This document shows positions 27,982 to 37,011 of a stretch of DNA of 64,000 bases, piece by piece. Source of the DNA: an uncultured Bacteroidales bacterium (GTDB lineage: Bacteria > Bacteroidota > Bacteroidia > Bacteroidales > Bacteroidaceae); NCBI GenBank assembly GCA_902785075.1, contig CACZXN010000007.1:1-64000 (forward strand), written 5' to 3'. A model generated the notes under the pieces. That model saw only the letters and a program-made list of their open reading frames with translations. It made no database searches and was not told where the DNA came from. Position 1 is the stretch's first letter. Each line of letters begins with the position of its first letter. The translations under genes were made by a program, and so were the position numbers.

Positions 27982-28998
27982 ATGAAACGATTATTACTTT
28001 TTTCGGTAATTTGCAGTGCTGCTATTACCATGAATGCACAAACCAGCATTGCTGAACAAGCAAAACAAGACCTTGTAAAGAACACCACTATTGGAGGTTG
28101 CATCATCACCCGGGCAGGATATACGGATAATGATGCGAGCAACACAAAGACCGATTTCGGAGTGCGTTCCGTACGTGGACACATTATGGGTAAAGTGCTC
28201 GACTTCGGATACATGCTGCAGCTCGAATACACAGGAGTAGCTGGAGGTGCACGAGAAGAAGGTCCACATATTGTGGATGCATGGATCGAGTGGCAGAAAT
28301 ATCCGGAATTCAAGGTGAAGATAGGTCAGCAGAAACGTGCCTTCACGTTCGAGAACCCCTATCATCCTATGGACATCGGATTCGGCACTTATTCTCAGTG
28401 CGTATCGTTCATCGGAGGATATGCCGATAGAGTTGGTGAGCAGAACAGTCATGGACGCGATGTAGGATTGGCAATCAGCGGAGATTTGTTCCCGTACAAT
28501 GGTCACAAGTTCCTTCACTACCATGCAGGTATCTACAACGGACAAGGTGTAAACCATTCCGACAAGAACAAGCGCAAAGACCTCCTTGCTGGTCTGTGGG
28601 TTGAACCTGTCGAGAAACTCCTTGTCGGCATTTATGGCTGGACAGGCGATTATGTAAATTCAGCAGGCACTACGATCGACCGTAAGCGTTGGTCGGCTGG
28701 CATGCAATACGAGAGCGATTGGTCTGCACGTGCTGAGTATATAGGCGATAAGGATGCCGACGGATGGTATGCACTCGTAGGAGCTCCACTCAACAACCAA
28801 TTCAAAGTTTACGGACGTTGGGATGTATATCGTAACACGAAACATTGGGATAGCACCAAGACCAACTACGGATTGGCTTTAGCATTCAAGCCTTGCCAAT
28901 ATGTTCAGTTGCAAGCCAACTACACCTACACCCACGCTCGTCTTGAGCTTGACAAGAACTACAACACATTCGATATTCAAGCCTACATTAAGTTCTAA
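27982..28998 (+). CDS. OprO/OprP-like outer-membrane porin
   Basis: 338 residues, secreted (MKRLLLFSVICSAAITMNAQ). The mature part is a sequence of amphipathic beta strands ending in a C-terminal aromatic residue (IQAYIKF), as in outer-membrane beta-barrels. VKIGQQKRAFTFENPYHPMDIGF matches phosphate-selective porin-type proteins. ATG 27982 is used since the ORF extends upstream only through argD. It lies in the arginine operon; the transported solute is unknown, and being downstream of argD suggests possible co-regulation. Confidence 0.8.
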   Translation: MKRLLLFSVICSAAITMNAQTSIAEQAKQDLVKNTTIGGCIITRAGYTDNDASNTKTDFGVRSVRGHIMGKVLDFGYMLQLEYTGVAGGAREEGPHIVDAWIEWQKYPEFKVKIGQQKRAFTFENPYHPMDIGFGTYSQCVSFIGGYADRVGEQNSHGRDVGLAISGDLFPYNGHKFLHYHAGIYNGQGVNHSDKNKRKDLLAGLWVEPVEKLLVGIYGWTGDYVNSAGTTIDRKRWSAGMQYESDWSARAEYIGDKDADGWYALVGAPLNNQFKVYGRWDVYRNTKHWDSTKTNYGLALAFKPCQYVQLQANYTYTHARLELDKNYNTFDIQAYIKF

Positions 28999-29003
28999 TA
29001 ATT

Positions 29004-29040
29004 AGAAGTGAGCAGCCAATTGGTTGCTCACTTCTGTTTC
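29004..29040. terminator. Hairpin terminator after the porin gene
   Basis: An 11-bp perfect stem (AGAAGTGAGCA at 29004-29014 with its complement at 29025-29035) that can extend inward, 6 bp after the stop codon. The T-tract afterwards is short. It lies between convergent genes. Confidence 0.7.
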
Positions 29041-29084
29041 ACATCTTTATTTTACGTCCCTTGGAGAATAAGACGGATGCTTTG

Positions 29085-29627
29085 TTATTGCTGCTGTTGA
29101 GGCTGCTGAGGCTGCAGAGGCATACGTGGGCGTCCGAATGGAGAAGTACCCGGTCTTCCGAATGGACCACGATTTGGCTGAGGAGGAGCCAGATTGATAC
29201 CATACGACAAGATAGTATTATCACCATAGACGTTAATGTTGATAAACTGATTCGTCCTGTCGTCATAATACACCTTCATCTCGTCCTCATCCATTCTCAG
29301 ACATCTTCCATAAGCCATATCCAGCAACTCGCATACTGTCTGGAAATGATCCTTTGGATAAGTGTAGCGAGCAAGGAACAATTTGTGATTGACGAAAATC
29401 ACATCAATCGACGTAGGCGTAGGTTTTCTGTTCTCGTTCTTCGACTTGATGTGATACATGTCTCTGAATTCACCCGAACGTTCGTATTTCACACCTGCTT
29501 CGTTCCATGCCTCAAACACTTTCTGTTCATCGGAACCGAGCACCATGCCAAATACCTCGTGCGAAATCTGCGCAGAAGCCATCATTGTTGATAGCATAAC
29601 CGCTAGTAATAACAGTGTTCGTTTCAT
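29085..29627 (-). CDS. Secreted protein of unknown function with Pro/Gln-rich tail
   Basis: 180 residues, not recognised. A signal peptide (MKRTLLLLAVMLSTMMASAQ) is followed by a small mixed alpha/beta domain (SIDVIFVNHKLFLARYTYPKDHF, VYYDDRTNQFININVYGDNTILSYGI). The last 30 residues are low complexity, rich in Pro, Gly, Arg and Gln (GRPRMPLQPQQPQQQQ), suggesting an extended tail. It is monocistronic and convergent with the porin gene. Confidence 0.7.
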   Translation of the reverse strand: MKRTLLLLAVMLSTMMASAQISHEVFGMVLGSDEQKVFEAWNEAGVKYERSGEFRDMYHIKSKNENRKPTPTSIDVIFVNHKLFLARYTYPKDHFQTVCELLDMAYGRCLRMDEDEMKVYYDDRTNQFININVYGDNTILSYGINLAPPQPNRGPFGRPGTSPFGRPRMPLQPQQPQQQQ

Positions 29628-29697
29628 AACTCAATAATTTTTAGGTTCTCAAATATTGTTAGGTTCTCTTTTTTGGTACTAAGTCATCTTTACACCG

Positions 29698-29727
29698 CAA
29701 ATATACTAAAAAAAGTTCATAGCCAAA
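29698..29727 (-). promoter_or_regulatory. Promoter for the secreted protein at 29085
   Basis: Complement: TTTG (29724-29727), 18-bp spacer, TATATTTG (29698-29705). A direct repeat TAGGTTCTC flanks the likely start at about 29642 and 29660. Confidence 0.6.
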
Positions 29728-29949
29728 CAAAAAACGAAAAAAAATCAAAAAAAATGCAAAAAAACTTAGAACACACCCCCTTATATTCAAAACGTATATG
29801 ACAACAGCATGCGAAATGCAGCTTTTTATTCTCCACTTTAACTTCCATTTCAGCTCCCCCATAAACTTCATTTCCTCATATTTCCGACTCTTTCCCTCTT
29901 TTTTTTCACATAATTATTCCATCAACCCCCTATCCTCTTACTTTTTTAC
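29728..29949. other. AT-rich intergenic spacer
   Basis: An A/T-rich divergent spacer between two promoters. I see no ORF, RNA structure or repeat here beyond homopolymer runs. Confidence 0.6.
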
Positions 29950-29957
29950 TAACTTTG
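29950..29957 (+). promoter_or_regulatory. -7 box (TAACTTTG) upstream of the GH115 gene
   Basis: TAACTTTG matches the -7 consensus 26 bp before the ATG. No clear -33 element is seen, which may indicate activator dependence. Confidence 0.55.
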
Positions 29958-29983
29958 CTCTCGGAATCTAAAAACAAGTGCGT

Positions 29984-32248
29984 ATGAAACGAACTGCTTT
30001 GCTGATAATCCTATATCTTATGTGTCATGTGGCGCACGCTGCAGATATTGTGTGGTTTGACGGCACAAATCCCATCACCTATAGCATCCCCAAAGATGTA
30101 GAACCGGTGGTGAAGATCGCGCTTGACATGTGGAAGAGCGATATGCAACAAGTGACGGGCATGACACCCCAGGCTTCTTCAAAGGGCACTATCAAGGTGG
30201 TACAGGGTCGGGGCATTGCAGATGGTTTCCGCATTTATGTGAAAGGCAAGCAGATCATCGTAGAGGGACACGGCGGACGAGGCATGGCTTATGGACTTTT
30301 GGAACTTTCGCGTTTAGCAGGAGTATCCCCATGGATATGGTGGGGCGATGTGGTACCTGAGCCGAGAAAGCGACTTACGCTCGACACTCGTTTCACTACT
30401 GAGCAGCAACCCAGTGTCACCTATCGTGGCATATTCCTGAACGATGAAGACTGGTCGTTGCGTGTATGGAGCAGTTCTAATTTTGAACCAGCAACCAAGG
30501 GAACCATCGGTGTGCAAACCTACAAGAAGATATTTCAACTGCTGCTCCGTCTGCGCGCCAACACCATCTGGCCGGCCATGCATGAAGGCACTACAGCCTT
30601 CTTCAAAATTCCTGGAGCAAAAGAAATGGCAGACAGCTGTGGCATCTTTATCGGTTCCTCCCATTGCGAACCTATGCTCAGAAACAATGTAGGCGAATGG
30701 GACGTGAGAGAACGTGGCAACTTCAACTACCGGACCAATCGCGAAGCAGTCCAGACATATTGGGTGGAACGATTGCAAGAAGTGAAGCATTCCACGAACA
30801 ACCTGTTCACCATCGGCATGCGAGGCATTCACGACAGTTCGATGGAGGGCTATCGAACCGATCAGGAGAAATTCGACGGACTGCAACAGGTGATTAATGA
30901 CCAACAGGAACTGCTGAGAAAGCATGTTGGCGATCCATCCAGACAGATGCAAGTATTCGTACCCTACAAGGAAGTGCTACAACTCTATGAAAAAGGATTA
31001 CAAGTACCCGACTATGTCACACTCATGTGGTGCGACGACAACTACGGCTATATGACACGCCTCTCCGATACCGACGAACAGAAGCGGAAAGGAGGAGCTG
31101 GAGTCTATTACCACCTGAGCTATTGGGGACGTCCCCACGACTATCTGTGGCTGACCACCACTCAGCCAGGACTCATTTACAACGAAATGCGACAAGCATA
31201 CGACCATCACGTACGCAAACTATGGATAGCAAACGTCCACGACCCAAAGGTGGCAGGCTACGACCTTGAACTGTTTCTCGATATGGCTTGGGACATCAAT
31301 TCCGTCAAGGGAACGACGATTACCAGTCACTACAAGGCTTGGCTTTCCCGTCAGTTCGGCAAAGCAGTCGGTGAGAAACTCTTCCCTGCGATGCATCAGT
31401 TCTACAGGCTTTGCGGAATCCGACGACCCGAATTTATGGGATGGACACAAGTCGAACTCGACAAGAACAAATACAATCGCGGACTCTCACCCGTAACCGA
31501 CATTCCACTCACTCCCCAAGAGGCAGCAACCCGTCTTGCCGACTTCGAGCAACTCAAAACCATCGTTCAGGAATGTCGTGAAGCAATACGCCCCGAACTG
31601 AAGGACGCCTACTTCGCAGCCATCGAATACCCAGTATGTGCAGCAGCAGCCATGAATCGTAAAATACTCAGCGACTCAACAGAAAGCCACCAAGCATACG
31701 AAGAAATCCAATCGCTCACTCGTCAATACAATCAGCTACAAGGAGGCAAATGGCGAGGTCTGATGGATGCCGCTCCACGCAAACTGCCAGTATTCGACGA
31801 TGTACACGGCCATCTGTCAGCCATCAGCCATCAACCATCAGCCATCCGCCTTCAGCCCGCCTACGACTATAAAGAAGCATCAGAAGGCACACACATCATC
31901 GAGATGCTCGGTCACTCCATGAAAGCCGTAGCAATGCCCAAAGGCGGAACCCTCACCTATCAGTTCACCATCGAACACGCAGGCAACTACACCATCCAGA
32001 CAGCCCTGATTCCCACACAGCCAAACGACAATGGCGACCTGCGCTATAGCGTGAGTGTTGACGGTTCAGAGCCAGTGGTGTACAGCCTGAAAGAACCATT
32101 CCGCTCCGAACGATGGAAACTCAACGTACTTTCCGGACAAGCCATACGCGAATGGGAACACCCCCTTTCAAAAGGCACACACACCCTGACCATCCATGCC
32201 CTCGACGACCATATCGTGCTCGATCAAATCATCTATAAAGAATCTTGA
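29984..32248 (+). CDS. GH115-family glucuronidase (alpha-glucuronidase of xylan)
   Basis: 754 residues from ATG 29984 (the GTG six bases earlier is less likely). A signal peptide (MKRTALLIILYLMCHVAHA) is followed by the GH115 catalytic region: GGRGMAYGLLELSRLAGVSPWIWWGDVVP, FLNDEDWSLRVW, LRANTIWPAMHEGT, DDNYGYMTRL and a C-terminal C-terminal beta-sandwich-like module. GH115 enzymes remove (4-O-methyl)glucuronic acid from xylan. An array of CATCAGC-type 7-bp units lies inside it around codons 611-622, in a linker before the last module. It complements the GH30 xylanase and SGNH esterase elsewhere in the window. Confidence 0.88.
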   Translation: MKRTALLIILYLMCHVAHAADIVWFDGTNPITYSIPKDVEPVVKIALDMWKSDMQQVTGMTPQASSKGTIKVVQGRGIADGFRIYVKGKQIIVEGHGGRGMAYGLLELSRLAGVSPWIWWGDVVPEPRKRLTLDTRFTTEQQPSVTYRGIFLNDEDWSLRVWSSSNFEPATKGTIGVQTYKKIFQLLLRLRANTIWPAMHEGTTAFFKIPGAKEMADSCGIFIGSSHCEPMLRNNVGEWDVRERGNFNYRTNREAVQTYWVERLQEVKHSTNNLFTIGMRGIHDSSMEGYRTDQEKFDGLQQVINDQQELLRKHVGDPSRQMQVFVPYKEVLQLYEKGLQVPDYVTLMWCDDNYGYMTRLSDTDEQKRKGGAGVYYHLSYWGRPHDYLWLTTTQPGLIYNEMRQAYDHHVRKLWIANVHDPKVAGYDLELFLDMAWDINSVKGTTITSHYKAWLSRQFGKAVGEKLFPAMHQFYRLCGIRRPEFMGWTQVELDKNKYNRGLSPVTDIPLTPQEAATRLADFEQLKTIVQECREAIRPELKDAYFAAIEYPVCAAAAMNRKILSDSTESHQAYEEIQSLTRQYNQLQGGKWRGLMDAAPRKLPVFDDVHGHLSAISHQPSAIRLQPAYDYKEASEGTHIIEMLGHSMKAVAMPKGGTLTYQFTIEHAGNYTIQTALIPTQPNDNGDLRYSVSVDGSEPVVYSLKEPFRSERWKLNVLSGQAIREWEHPLSKGTHTLTIHALDDHIVLDQIIYKES
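31815..31849 (+). repeat. Heptanucleotide array inside the GH115 gene
   Basis: Five units: TGTCAGC, CATCAGC, CATCAAC, CATCAGC, CATCCGC. The coding strand is read in the stop-free direction, encoding residues such as SAISHQPSAI. Confidence 0.85.
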
Positions 32249-32324
32249 AACCTGAAATCCAAAAAGGAGCTAGCTTCACAACTCGCTCCAGGATGTTCCG
32301 ATTTGATTATTTAACGATTTTCTT

Positions 32325-32608
32325 AGCCCCAACGGGGCGAAATTATTTACGAATTGGTTTCTCCCTCTAACTTCCCCTGGGGGAGTTAGAGGGGGTCTTG
32401 GTTTCTAGGTTTACCCAGCCCCAACGGGGCGGAATAATTTAGGATAGGGCGGAAGCCCTATTTCGTTTTAAACACCCCCACCCATCGCCCTGTAGGGGCG
32501 AAATACCTTATAATATGTCTTTCCGATAGGGTTCATACCCTATCGGAAAGACACCCCACCATCCCAAAGCGCTGTAAGTGCGACATAATATTTCGCCCCT
32601 TCAGGGCT
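32325..32608. repeat. Mosaic of palindromic REP-like elements
   Basis: Two direct copies of a ~25-bp unit with AGCCCCAACGGGGC (32325-32349 and 32417-32441), a third variant (32486-32505) and an inverted fourth (32589-32608). Between them are a long palindrome CCCTCTAACT/AGTTAGAGGG (32363-32393), a hairpin ATAGGGC/GCCCTAT (32444-32461) and a perfect 14-bp hairpin (32519-32550). All lie in the spacer between the convergent GH115 and SGNH genes, 389 bp with no gene. Confidence 0.85.
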
Positions 32609-32617
32609 GTTTGAAAT

Positions 32618-32638
32618 GGTCAATCGTCAACAGTAAAC
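32618..32638 (+). repeat. Heptanucleotide array, 3 x GGTCAAT-type
   Basis: GGTCAAT, CGTCAAC, AGTAAAC, ending at the stop codon of the SGNH hydrolase gene (32638-32640). Confidence 0.65.
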
Positions 32639-34476
32639 TATCTCACCATGAACTTCCGACTGCTGCCGTCGTTGTATCGGATGATATAGATGCCGGAAGG
32701 GAGGGACGGGGTGTCTGTGTGAATCAACATGCCACTGGGGGTATAGGTTGCTACGGGGTGGATGGTGGACTGTTGGGTGGTCAGCGGAGTGATGGAGGAA
32801 GGAGTGGAGCCTCCCATGCCTGACGGAGCTTCGGGATTGGTGGTGATGCAGAGTTTGTCGAGACAGGCTCCGTCTTCACGACTTCCGATATAGAGGGTGT
32901 GCTGTCCTGCCTTGAGATTGCCGTGATGAAGTTCTTTCCAATTCCATGATGAGGTCTGCAGACCATTGACGAAGTTGGAGGTCAGGGGTCCGTCGATGCT
33001 GATGAAGTAGCTGTCGTCGTCCCATGTGGGGCATAGAACGCGTGCATATATATAATAGGTGGCGGTTTGGGGTACTGAGAAATGGGCTGCTAAGATTTTG
33101 GCGCTGTCGGTGGGTGTGTCTGTTGAGGTGGTCGCTACGGTCTCGAGGTATTTCCCCTTGGATGCGGAGGCATCATCGACTACCTGATAGGCTGTACCTG
33201 ATTTCTGTGTGGGCAGGTCTTCGGCTTCGATCCAGAGGGCTTCACCATAGTCGGGTTCTTCGTCTTCGGCATCGGAGACGGGGTCGGTCTTGGTGAAGAG
33301 GCTGAGGTCGATGCAGCCTCCCATAGCCTCATAGCCTTTGGCGTTGAGGTGGAGCCAGTCGTTCTCGAAGAGATATTGAGATTGCATGGCTTCGGGGTCT
33401 TGGGGGTTGCGTACGGCTTGGTCGAAGTCGATGACTCCGTCGAGCATCTTGGTGGTGCGTATCCACTGATTGAGTGTGGCACGTCCTTTCTCATGGTCGG
33501 CTGAGTAATAGTTGTTGCCCTTGAAGGGGGTGATGGTTGCTCCGAAGACATAGATGCCTTGTGCGTGAGCTTCGCGGGTGATTTGCTTATAGACATCGAT
33601 GATGCGCTTGGCGGTCTGCACTCCGTTTTGTGCGCCTCCAAGGTCGTTGACTGCTTCGAAGAGGATGATCCACTTGACGCCTTCCTGTCCGAGCAGGTCG
33701 CGCTGATAGCGACTGGATGCTGTAGGGCCTAAGCCACCTCCGAGCACACAGTTGCCTCCGATGCCCATGTTGAGTACGGCTACCTGACTGGTGGGTTCGT
33801 TTGCCAGGAGTCGGCGTGAGAGCATATCGGGCCATCGGTTTTGCTGATTGGTGGTGGAGCCTCGTCCGTCGGTGATGGAGTTGCCGAGGATGGCTACTGC
33901 TCCTGCTGATTCGGGTGCTTCGACTTCGAGGGCGAGGATGTTGTACCAGTGGTCGGTCTTGGTTGCTCCGCTGAAGTTGGTGGTGTTGCCTGATTTGAGG
34001 TATGAGGTGGTACGGGAGCCTGGATGGCCGCTCACGCTGGTGGACGATGCGGAGCCGTAGTGGATGGTGATAGCGACGTTCTGACGGGGGGCGATATGGA
34101 AATCGACTGGGTCGGACACTGCCTTACCTTTGGCGGGCATGGTGACTCCTGGCTGTCCGTTGAAGGTGAGGCTGACAGTTGAGTTTTCGTCAATAGCGCT
34201 ACTGCTGCCTGATGTGGTAGCATAGGCGAGTTCGACTGCCTTGATGACGGTGGAGCCTGTGCTGAACTCGTTGGTGAGTTTCAGGCGTACCCGCTCGCCT
34301 CCGATGGATACTTGCACGATCTGTCGCAGGGAGTTGTTTCCCAAGCCTGGTGAGGGAGGATTGTTGTTGTTCTCGACTAACTGTGGAGCGGTTCCCCATG
34401 TTCCTACCCAATGGCTTTGTGCGAAAGCCACGCTGCCTGCCAAGAGGCAAGCGAACAAGATTGTAAGTTTCTTCAT
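32638..34476 (-). CDS. Secreted SGNH/GDSL hydrolase with C-terminal binding module and T9SS-like tail
   Basis: 612 residues from ATG 34476 (upstream codons lie across the promoter). Signal MKKLTILFACLLAGSVAFAQ. SGNH motifs: AILGNSITDGRGS (block I Ser), MGIGGNCVLGGG, AVNDLGG and DWLHLNAKGYEAM (Asp/His). Such enzymes deacylate polysaccharides, often xylan or rhamnogalacturonan; substrate not assignable. A following beta-sandwich module (YYIYARVLCPTWDDDSYFI) is CBM-like. The C-terminus PSGMLIHTDTPSLPSGIY... resembles a T9SS sorting domain. The stop abuts a heptamer array. Confidence 0.87.
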   Translation of the reverse strand: MKKLTILFACLLAGSVAFAQSHWVGTWGTAPQLVENNNNPPSPGLGNNSLRQIVQVSIGGERVRLKLTNEFSTGSTVIKAVELAYATTSGSSSAIDENSTVSLTFNGQPGVTMPAKGKAVSDPVDFHIAPRQNVAITIHYGSASSTSVSGHPGSRTTSYLKSGNTTNFSGATKTDHWYNILALEVEAPESAGAVAILGNSITDGRGSTTNQQNRWPDMLSRRLLANEPTSQVAVLNMGIGGNCVLGGGLGPTASSRYQRDLLGQEGVKWIILFEAVNDLGGAQNGVQTAKRIIDVYKQITREAHAQGIYVFGATITPFKGNNYYSADHEKGRATLNQWIRTTKMLDGVIDFDQAVRNPQDPEAMQSQYLFENDWLHLNAKGYEAMGGCIDLSLFTKTDPVSDAEDEEPDYGEALWIEAEDLPTQKSGTAYQVVDDASASKGKYLETVATTSTDTPTDSAKILAAHFSVPQTATYYIYARVLCPTWDDDSYFISIDGPLTSNFVNGLQTSSWNWKELHHGNLKAGQHTLYIGSREDGACLDKLCITTNPEAPSGMGGSTPSSITPLTTQQSTIHPVATYTPSGMLIHTDTPSLPSGIYIIRYNDGSSRKFMVR

Positions 34477-34505
34477 ATTAGTTGATTGATGATTGTTTTC
34501 GGGTG

Positions 34506-34537
34506 CAAAATTACAACATATTATCGACTCGACCAAA
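34506..34537 (-). promoter_or_regulatory. Promoter for the SGNH hydrolase gene
   Basis: Complement: TTTG (34534-34537), 20-bp spacer, TAATTTTG (34506-34513), 29 bp before the ATG. Confidence 0.7.
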
Positions 34538-34714
34538 TTTAATAAAACAAAATGATGGTAGTTCATGACTCGTTTAGTTTTCCCTTCATTATTTTTATGG
34601 TTCAAACATCTTATAAAACATGAAAATGGGACAATTTATACATCTTTTTCACTTTTTTTATACGCTAACTGGAAAAAATGCGCTGAATGAGTGGTCATTA
34701 TTCAATATTTTACT

Positions 34715-34722
34715 TAACTTTG
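34715..34722 (+). promoter_or_regulatory. -7 box (TAACTTTG) upstream of the DUF4421 gene
   Basis: Matches the -7 consensus. The -33 element is not evident. The 34538-34714 spacer between the divergent promoters is AT-rich and shows nothing else. Confidence 0.55.
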
Positions 34723-34811
34723 TGCGCTAAGGTATGCAAATATATGTGTGATGATAGAATCCGATGACTACCGACGAAAACATCGATTACTTACTAATTA
34801 TTATACAACAG

Positions 34812-35786
34812 ATGAATAAGAAGAGTTTGGTAACGATGCTCCTTGCAGTTATGTGGGGTTTGAGCATGTCCGTATCAGCCCAGAATCTGTTTCATCGTGC
34901 TGATAGCATGCTGACCCAGAAGTATTACAAGGGAGATATCGACTCTGCATACATCACTCGCCCTAACACGAAGTGGACCATCACGGCTCGACTGAATGTA
35001 TCGGGAGCTGAGATCGAGGCTGAAGGCATCGATAACGGACAACACTTCAAGTCGGTAATGGAAGCAAATAGAAAGGCCACACTTAGTTTGGGTGTCAGTT
35101 ACATGGGTTTCACGCTGAGCGCAGCACTCAATCCTGCTAAGATGATGGGCAAATACCACGACTACGAGCTGAACTTCAACAAATACGGTCGCCGCTTCGG
35201 GTTCGACATTATCTACCAGGATGCAAAGAACTTTACAGGCTGGCACGACCACGAAGGCATGGAGCGTATTGAATTGCCAGACGGACTGCTGAAAGTGAAA
35301 ACGCTGAACCTGAACGCTTTCTACATCTTCAACAGTCGCCGATTCTCCTACCCTGCTGCCTTTACGCAGAGCTACATACAACATCGATCTGCTGGTAGTT
35401 TTCTGTTGGCTGCATCGGGAATGGGACAAAAAGCCACACTCGACTGGGACCAAGCGATGGAGCTGAAGATGACAAACATCGGTATCGGTGCAGGCTACGG
35501 CTACAACTATGTACCTGGTCAGGGCTGGCTGCTACATATCTCTGCCCTACCCACCTTCATCGTGTATAGCAACACCTCGATGACATTTGGAGACAGCCGC
35601 GTACCTCTGCACTACCACTTCCCCGAGGTAATCATTACGAGTCGTGGAGCCGTAGTGAAACAATGGGGCAATAAGTATCTCGGTCTTTCGATGGTGTACA
35701 ACTTCACCAATATAGGTCACGAGAATAGTCTGTCGATACATAACTCGAAATGGAGAGTCCGTACCTTCTTCGGTCTGAGACTGTAA
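34812..35786 (+). CDS. DUF4421 secreted/outer-membrane protein
   Basis: 324 residues from ATG 34812. The signal (MNKKSLVTMLLAVMWGLSMSVSAQ) precedes beta-strand-rich sequence with typical DUF4421 features (YYKGDIDSAYITRPNTKWTI, SLGVSYMGFTLSAAL, DYELNFNKYGRRFGFDIIYQ) and a C-terminal aromatic-containing RTFFGLRL. It probably forms an outer-membrane beta-barrel; function unknown. Longer N-terminal readings add an unlikely hydrophilic segment. Confidence 0.8.
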   Translation: MNKKSLVTMLLAVMWGLSMSVSAQNLFHRADSMLTQKYYKGDIDSAYITRPNTKWTITARLNVSGAEIEAEGIDNGQHFKSVMEANRKATLSLGVSYMGFTLSAALNPAKMMGKYHDYELNFNKYGRRFGFDIIYQDAKNFTGWHDHEGMERIELPDGLLKVKTLNLNAFYIFNSRRFSYPAAFTQSYIQHRSAGSFLLAASGMGQKATLDWDQAMELKMTNIGIGAGYGYNYVPGQGWLLHISALPTFIVYSNTSMTFGDSRVPLHYHFPEVIITSRGAVVKQWGNKYLGLSMVYNFTNIGHENSLSIHNSKWRVRTFFGLRL

Positions 35787-35834
35787 GATGATTTCTCACT
35801 TGATAATAAATGAAAAGAGTTTATAAATAAATCG

Positions 35835-35981
35835 ATGGATAACGGTAAGGCTAACTATTTGGAAGTCCTTACGGCCCAAGAGTCGCTCCTCAACTCGCAA
35901 CTCAGTGAAGCAGCCAATATGTACAAAGGAGCACAAGCTGTAATTGCACTGTATATTGCATTAGGAGGAGGAACGAAATAG
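35835..35981 (+). pseudogene. C-terminal remnant of a TolC-family efflux outer-membrane protein
   Basis: A 48-codon reading, MDNGKANYLEVLTAQESLLN..., ending IALYIALGGGTK, is the typical last helix and C-terminus of RND-associated TolC/NodT-type outer-membrane factors. The upstream frame is closed by a TGA at 35811-35813, and no other TolC domain is in the vicinity, so it is a leftover of a deleted gene rather than a working small protein. Confidence 0.8.
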
Positions 35982-36030
35982 AAATAGGCAGTTATTAAAC
36001 ATCATTTTGAATATAAAAAATCTATTTATC

Positions 36031-36996
36031 ATGAGAAAACTATTACTGCTAACTACCCTCACCACCCTATTGGCTTGGGGGTGTAGCAACGAAGACAATG
36101 AAGTCGAAGAGGTAGCAAATGCACGCCCCTTGATCTTCCATGTGTCAGAAACTCCATTGGACAATCCTGAATCTGCAGTAGCACGACGAACTGCACCTAC
36201 GACTACAGCTACATTTTCAAGTTTTTACTATCGCTATACCACTGGAAGCAGTTTAAACGGTGAAGCAAATGCGAGCAAAAATGCGAGCAATCAATGGACT
36301 GGGGGATCTTGGCCAGATGATGTCGAAACAAGTACTGTCGTTCCGTTCTACGCCTACGCAAATGTGAGTGCTACTCGATATGTAGAAATAAAAGACGGAA
36401 AAGTCTATATGGATTTTGAAGTCGACACACAAACAAACAGTCAAAAAGACCTTTTGGTGGCTACTGCTTCCGACACCTATGATCATTGTAAAGGAAACAT
36501 CAGTTTCAACTTCAGTCATGCCTGTGGTGCGGTTCGCTTCTCAATCAGCAAGACGACTGGTCTAAGTGACTACACAGTAAGGGTGAAAAGCGTAACAATC
36601 TATAACATCCCCTCTTCTGGCTCATATTGCTTTAACGATGGGACATGGACCATTGATGCAGAAGGGAAAAAGAACTTCTCTCTTATTTCGTATGTTAGCG
36701 GTTCTATGGATGTAACTGCAGAGAAGACGTATCTGAGTGGCGAAAACCACTACATGTTCCTACTGCCTCAGACCTTGACTGCATGGGATAAAACAGGCAC
36801 TCCTACCAATGCGCATGTGGAAATTGAATGCAAAATCTTCAATGGAGAGACCTACAAGGTTGGAGGTGCTGGTACGAACGAATGGGGAAAAGCTTATCTG
36901 CCATTAGGTATCACAATTGAGAAAGGAAAGATTCATCCAGTAAATATCAGTATGGGTACTGCCCTTCGGGATGTAAGTGGGAATAAGTATTTTTAA
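36031..36996 (+). CDS. Fimbrillin-family lipoprotein
   Basis: 321 residues from ATG 36031. The lipobox is LLAWGC with Cys18. The fimbrillin-like pattern includes ...QKDLLVATA..., followed by FNFSHACGAVRFSISK, and VTIYNIPSSGSYCF. FimA/Mfa-type proteins form surface fimbriae or serve as tip/anchor subunits. No anchor or regulator genes lie nearby, so it may be a lone, possibly accessory subunit. A 44-residue small ORF follows immediately. Confidence 0.82.
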   Translation: MRKLLLLTTLTTLLAWGCSNEDNEVEEVANARPLIFHVSETPLDNPESAVARRTAPTTTATFSSFYYRYTTGSSLNGEANASKNASNQWTGGSWPDDVETSTVVPFYAYANVSATRYVEIKDGKVYMDFEVDTQTNSQKDLLVATASDTYDHCKGNISFNFSHACGAVRFSISKTTGLSDYTVRVKSVTIYNIPSSGSYCFNDGTWTIDAEGKKNFSLISYVSGSMDVTAEKTYLSGENHYMFLLPQTLTAWDKTGTPTNAHVEIECKIFNGETYKVGGAGTNEWGKAYLPLGITIEKGKIHPVNISMGTALRDVSGNKYF

Positions 36997-37011
36997 TGAA
37001 ATGAGCGAACT

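Noticed and set aside
32325..32608. Mosaic repeats as a MITE with a transposase source
   Set aside because: No terminal inverted repeats with target-site duplications could be defined, so it is left as a REP-like mosaic.
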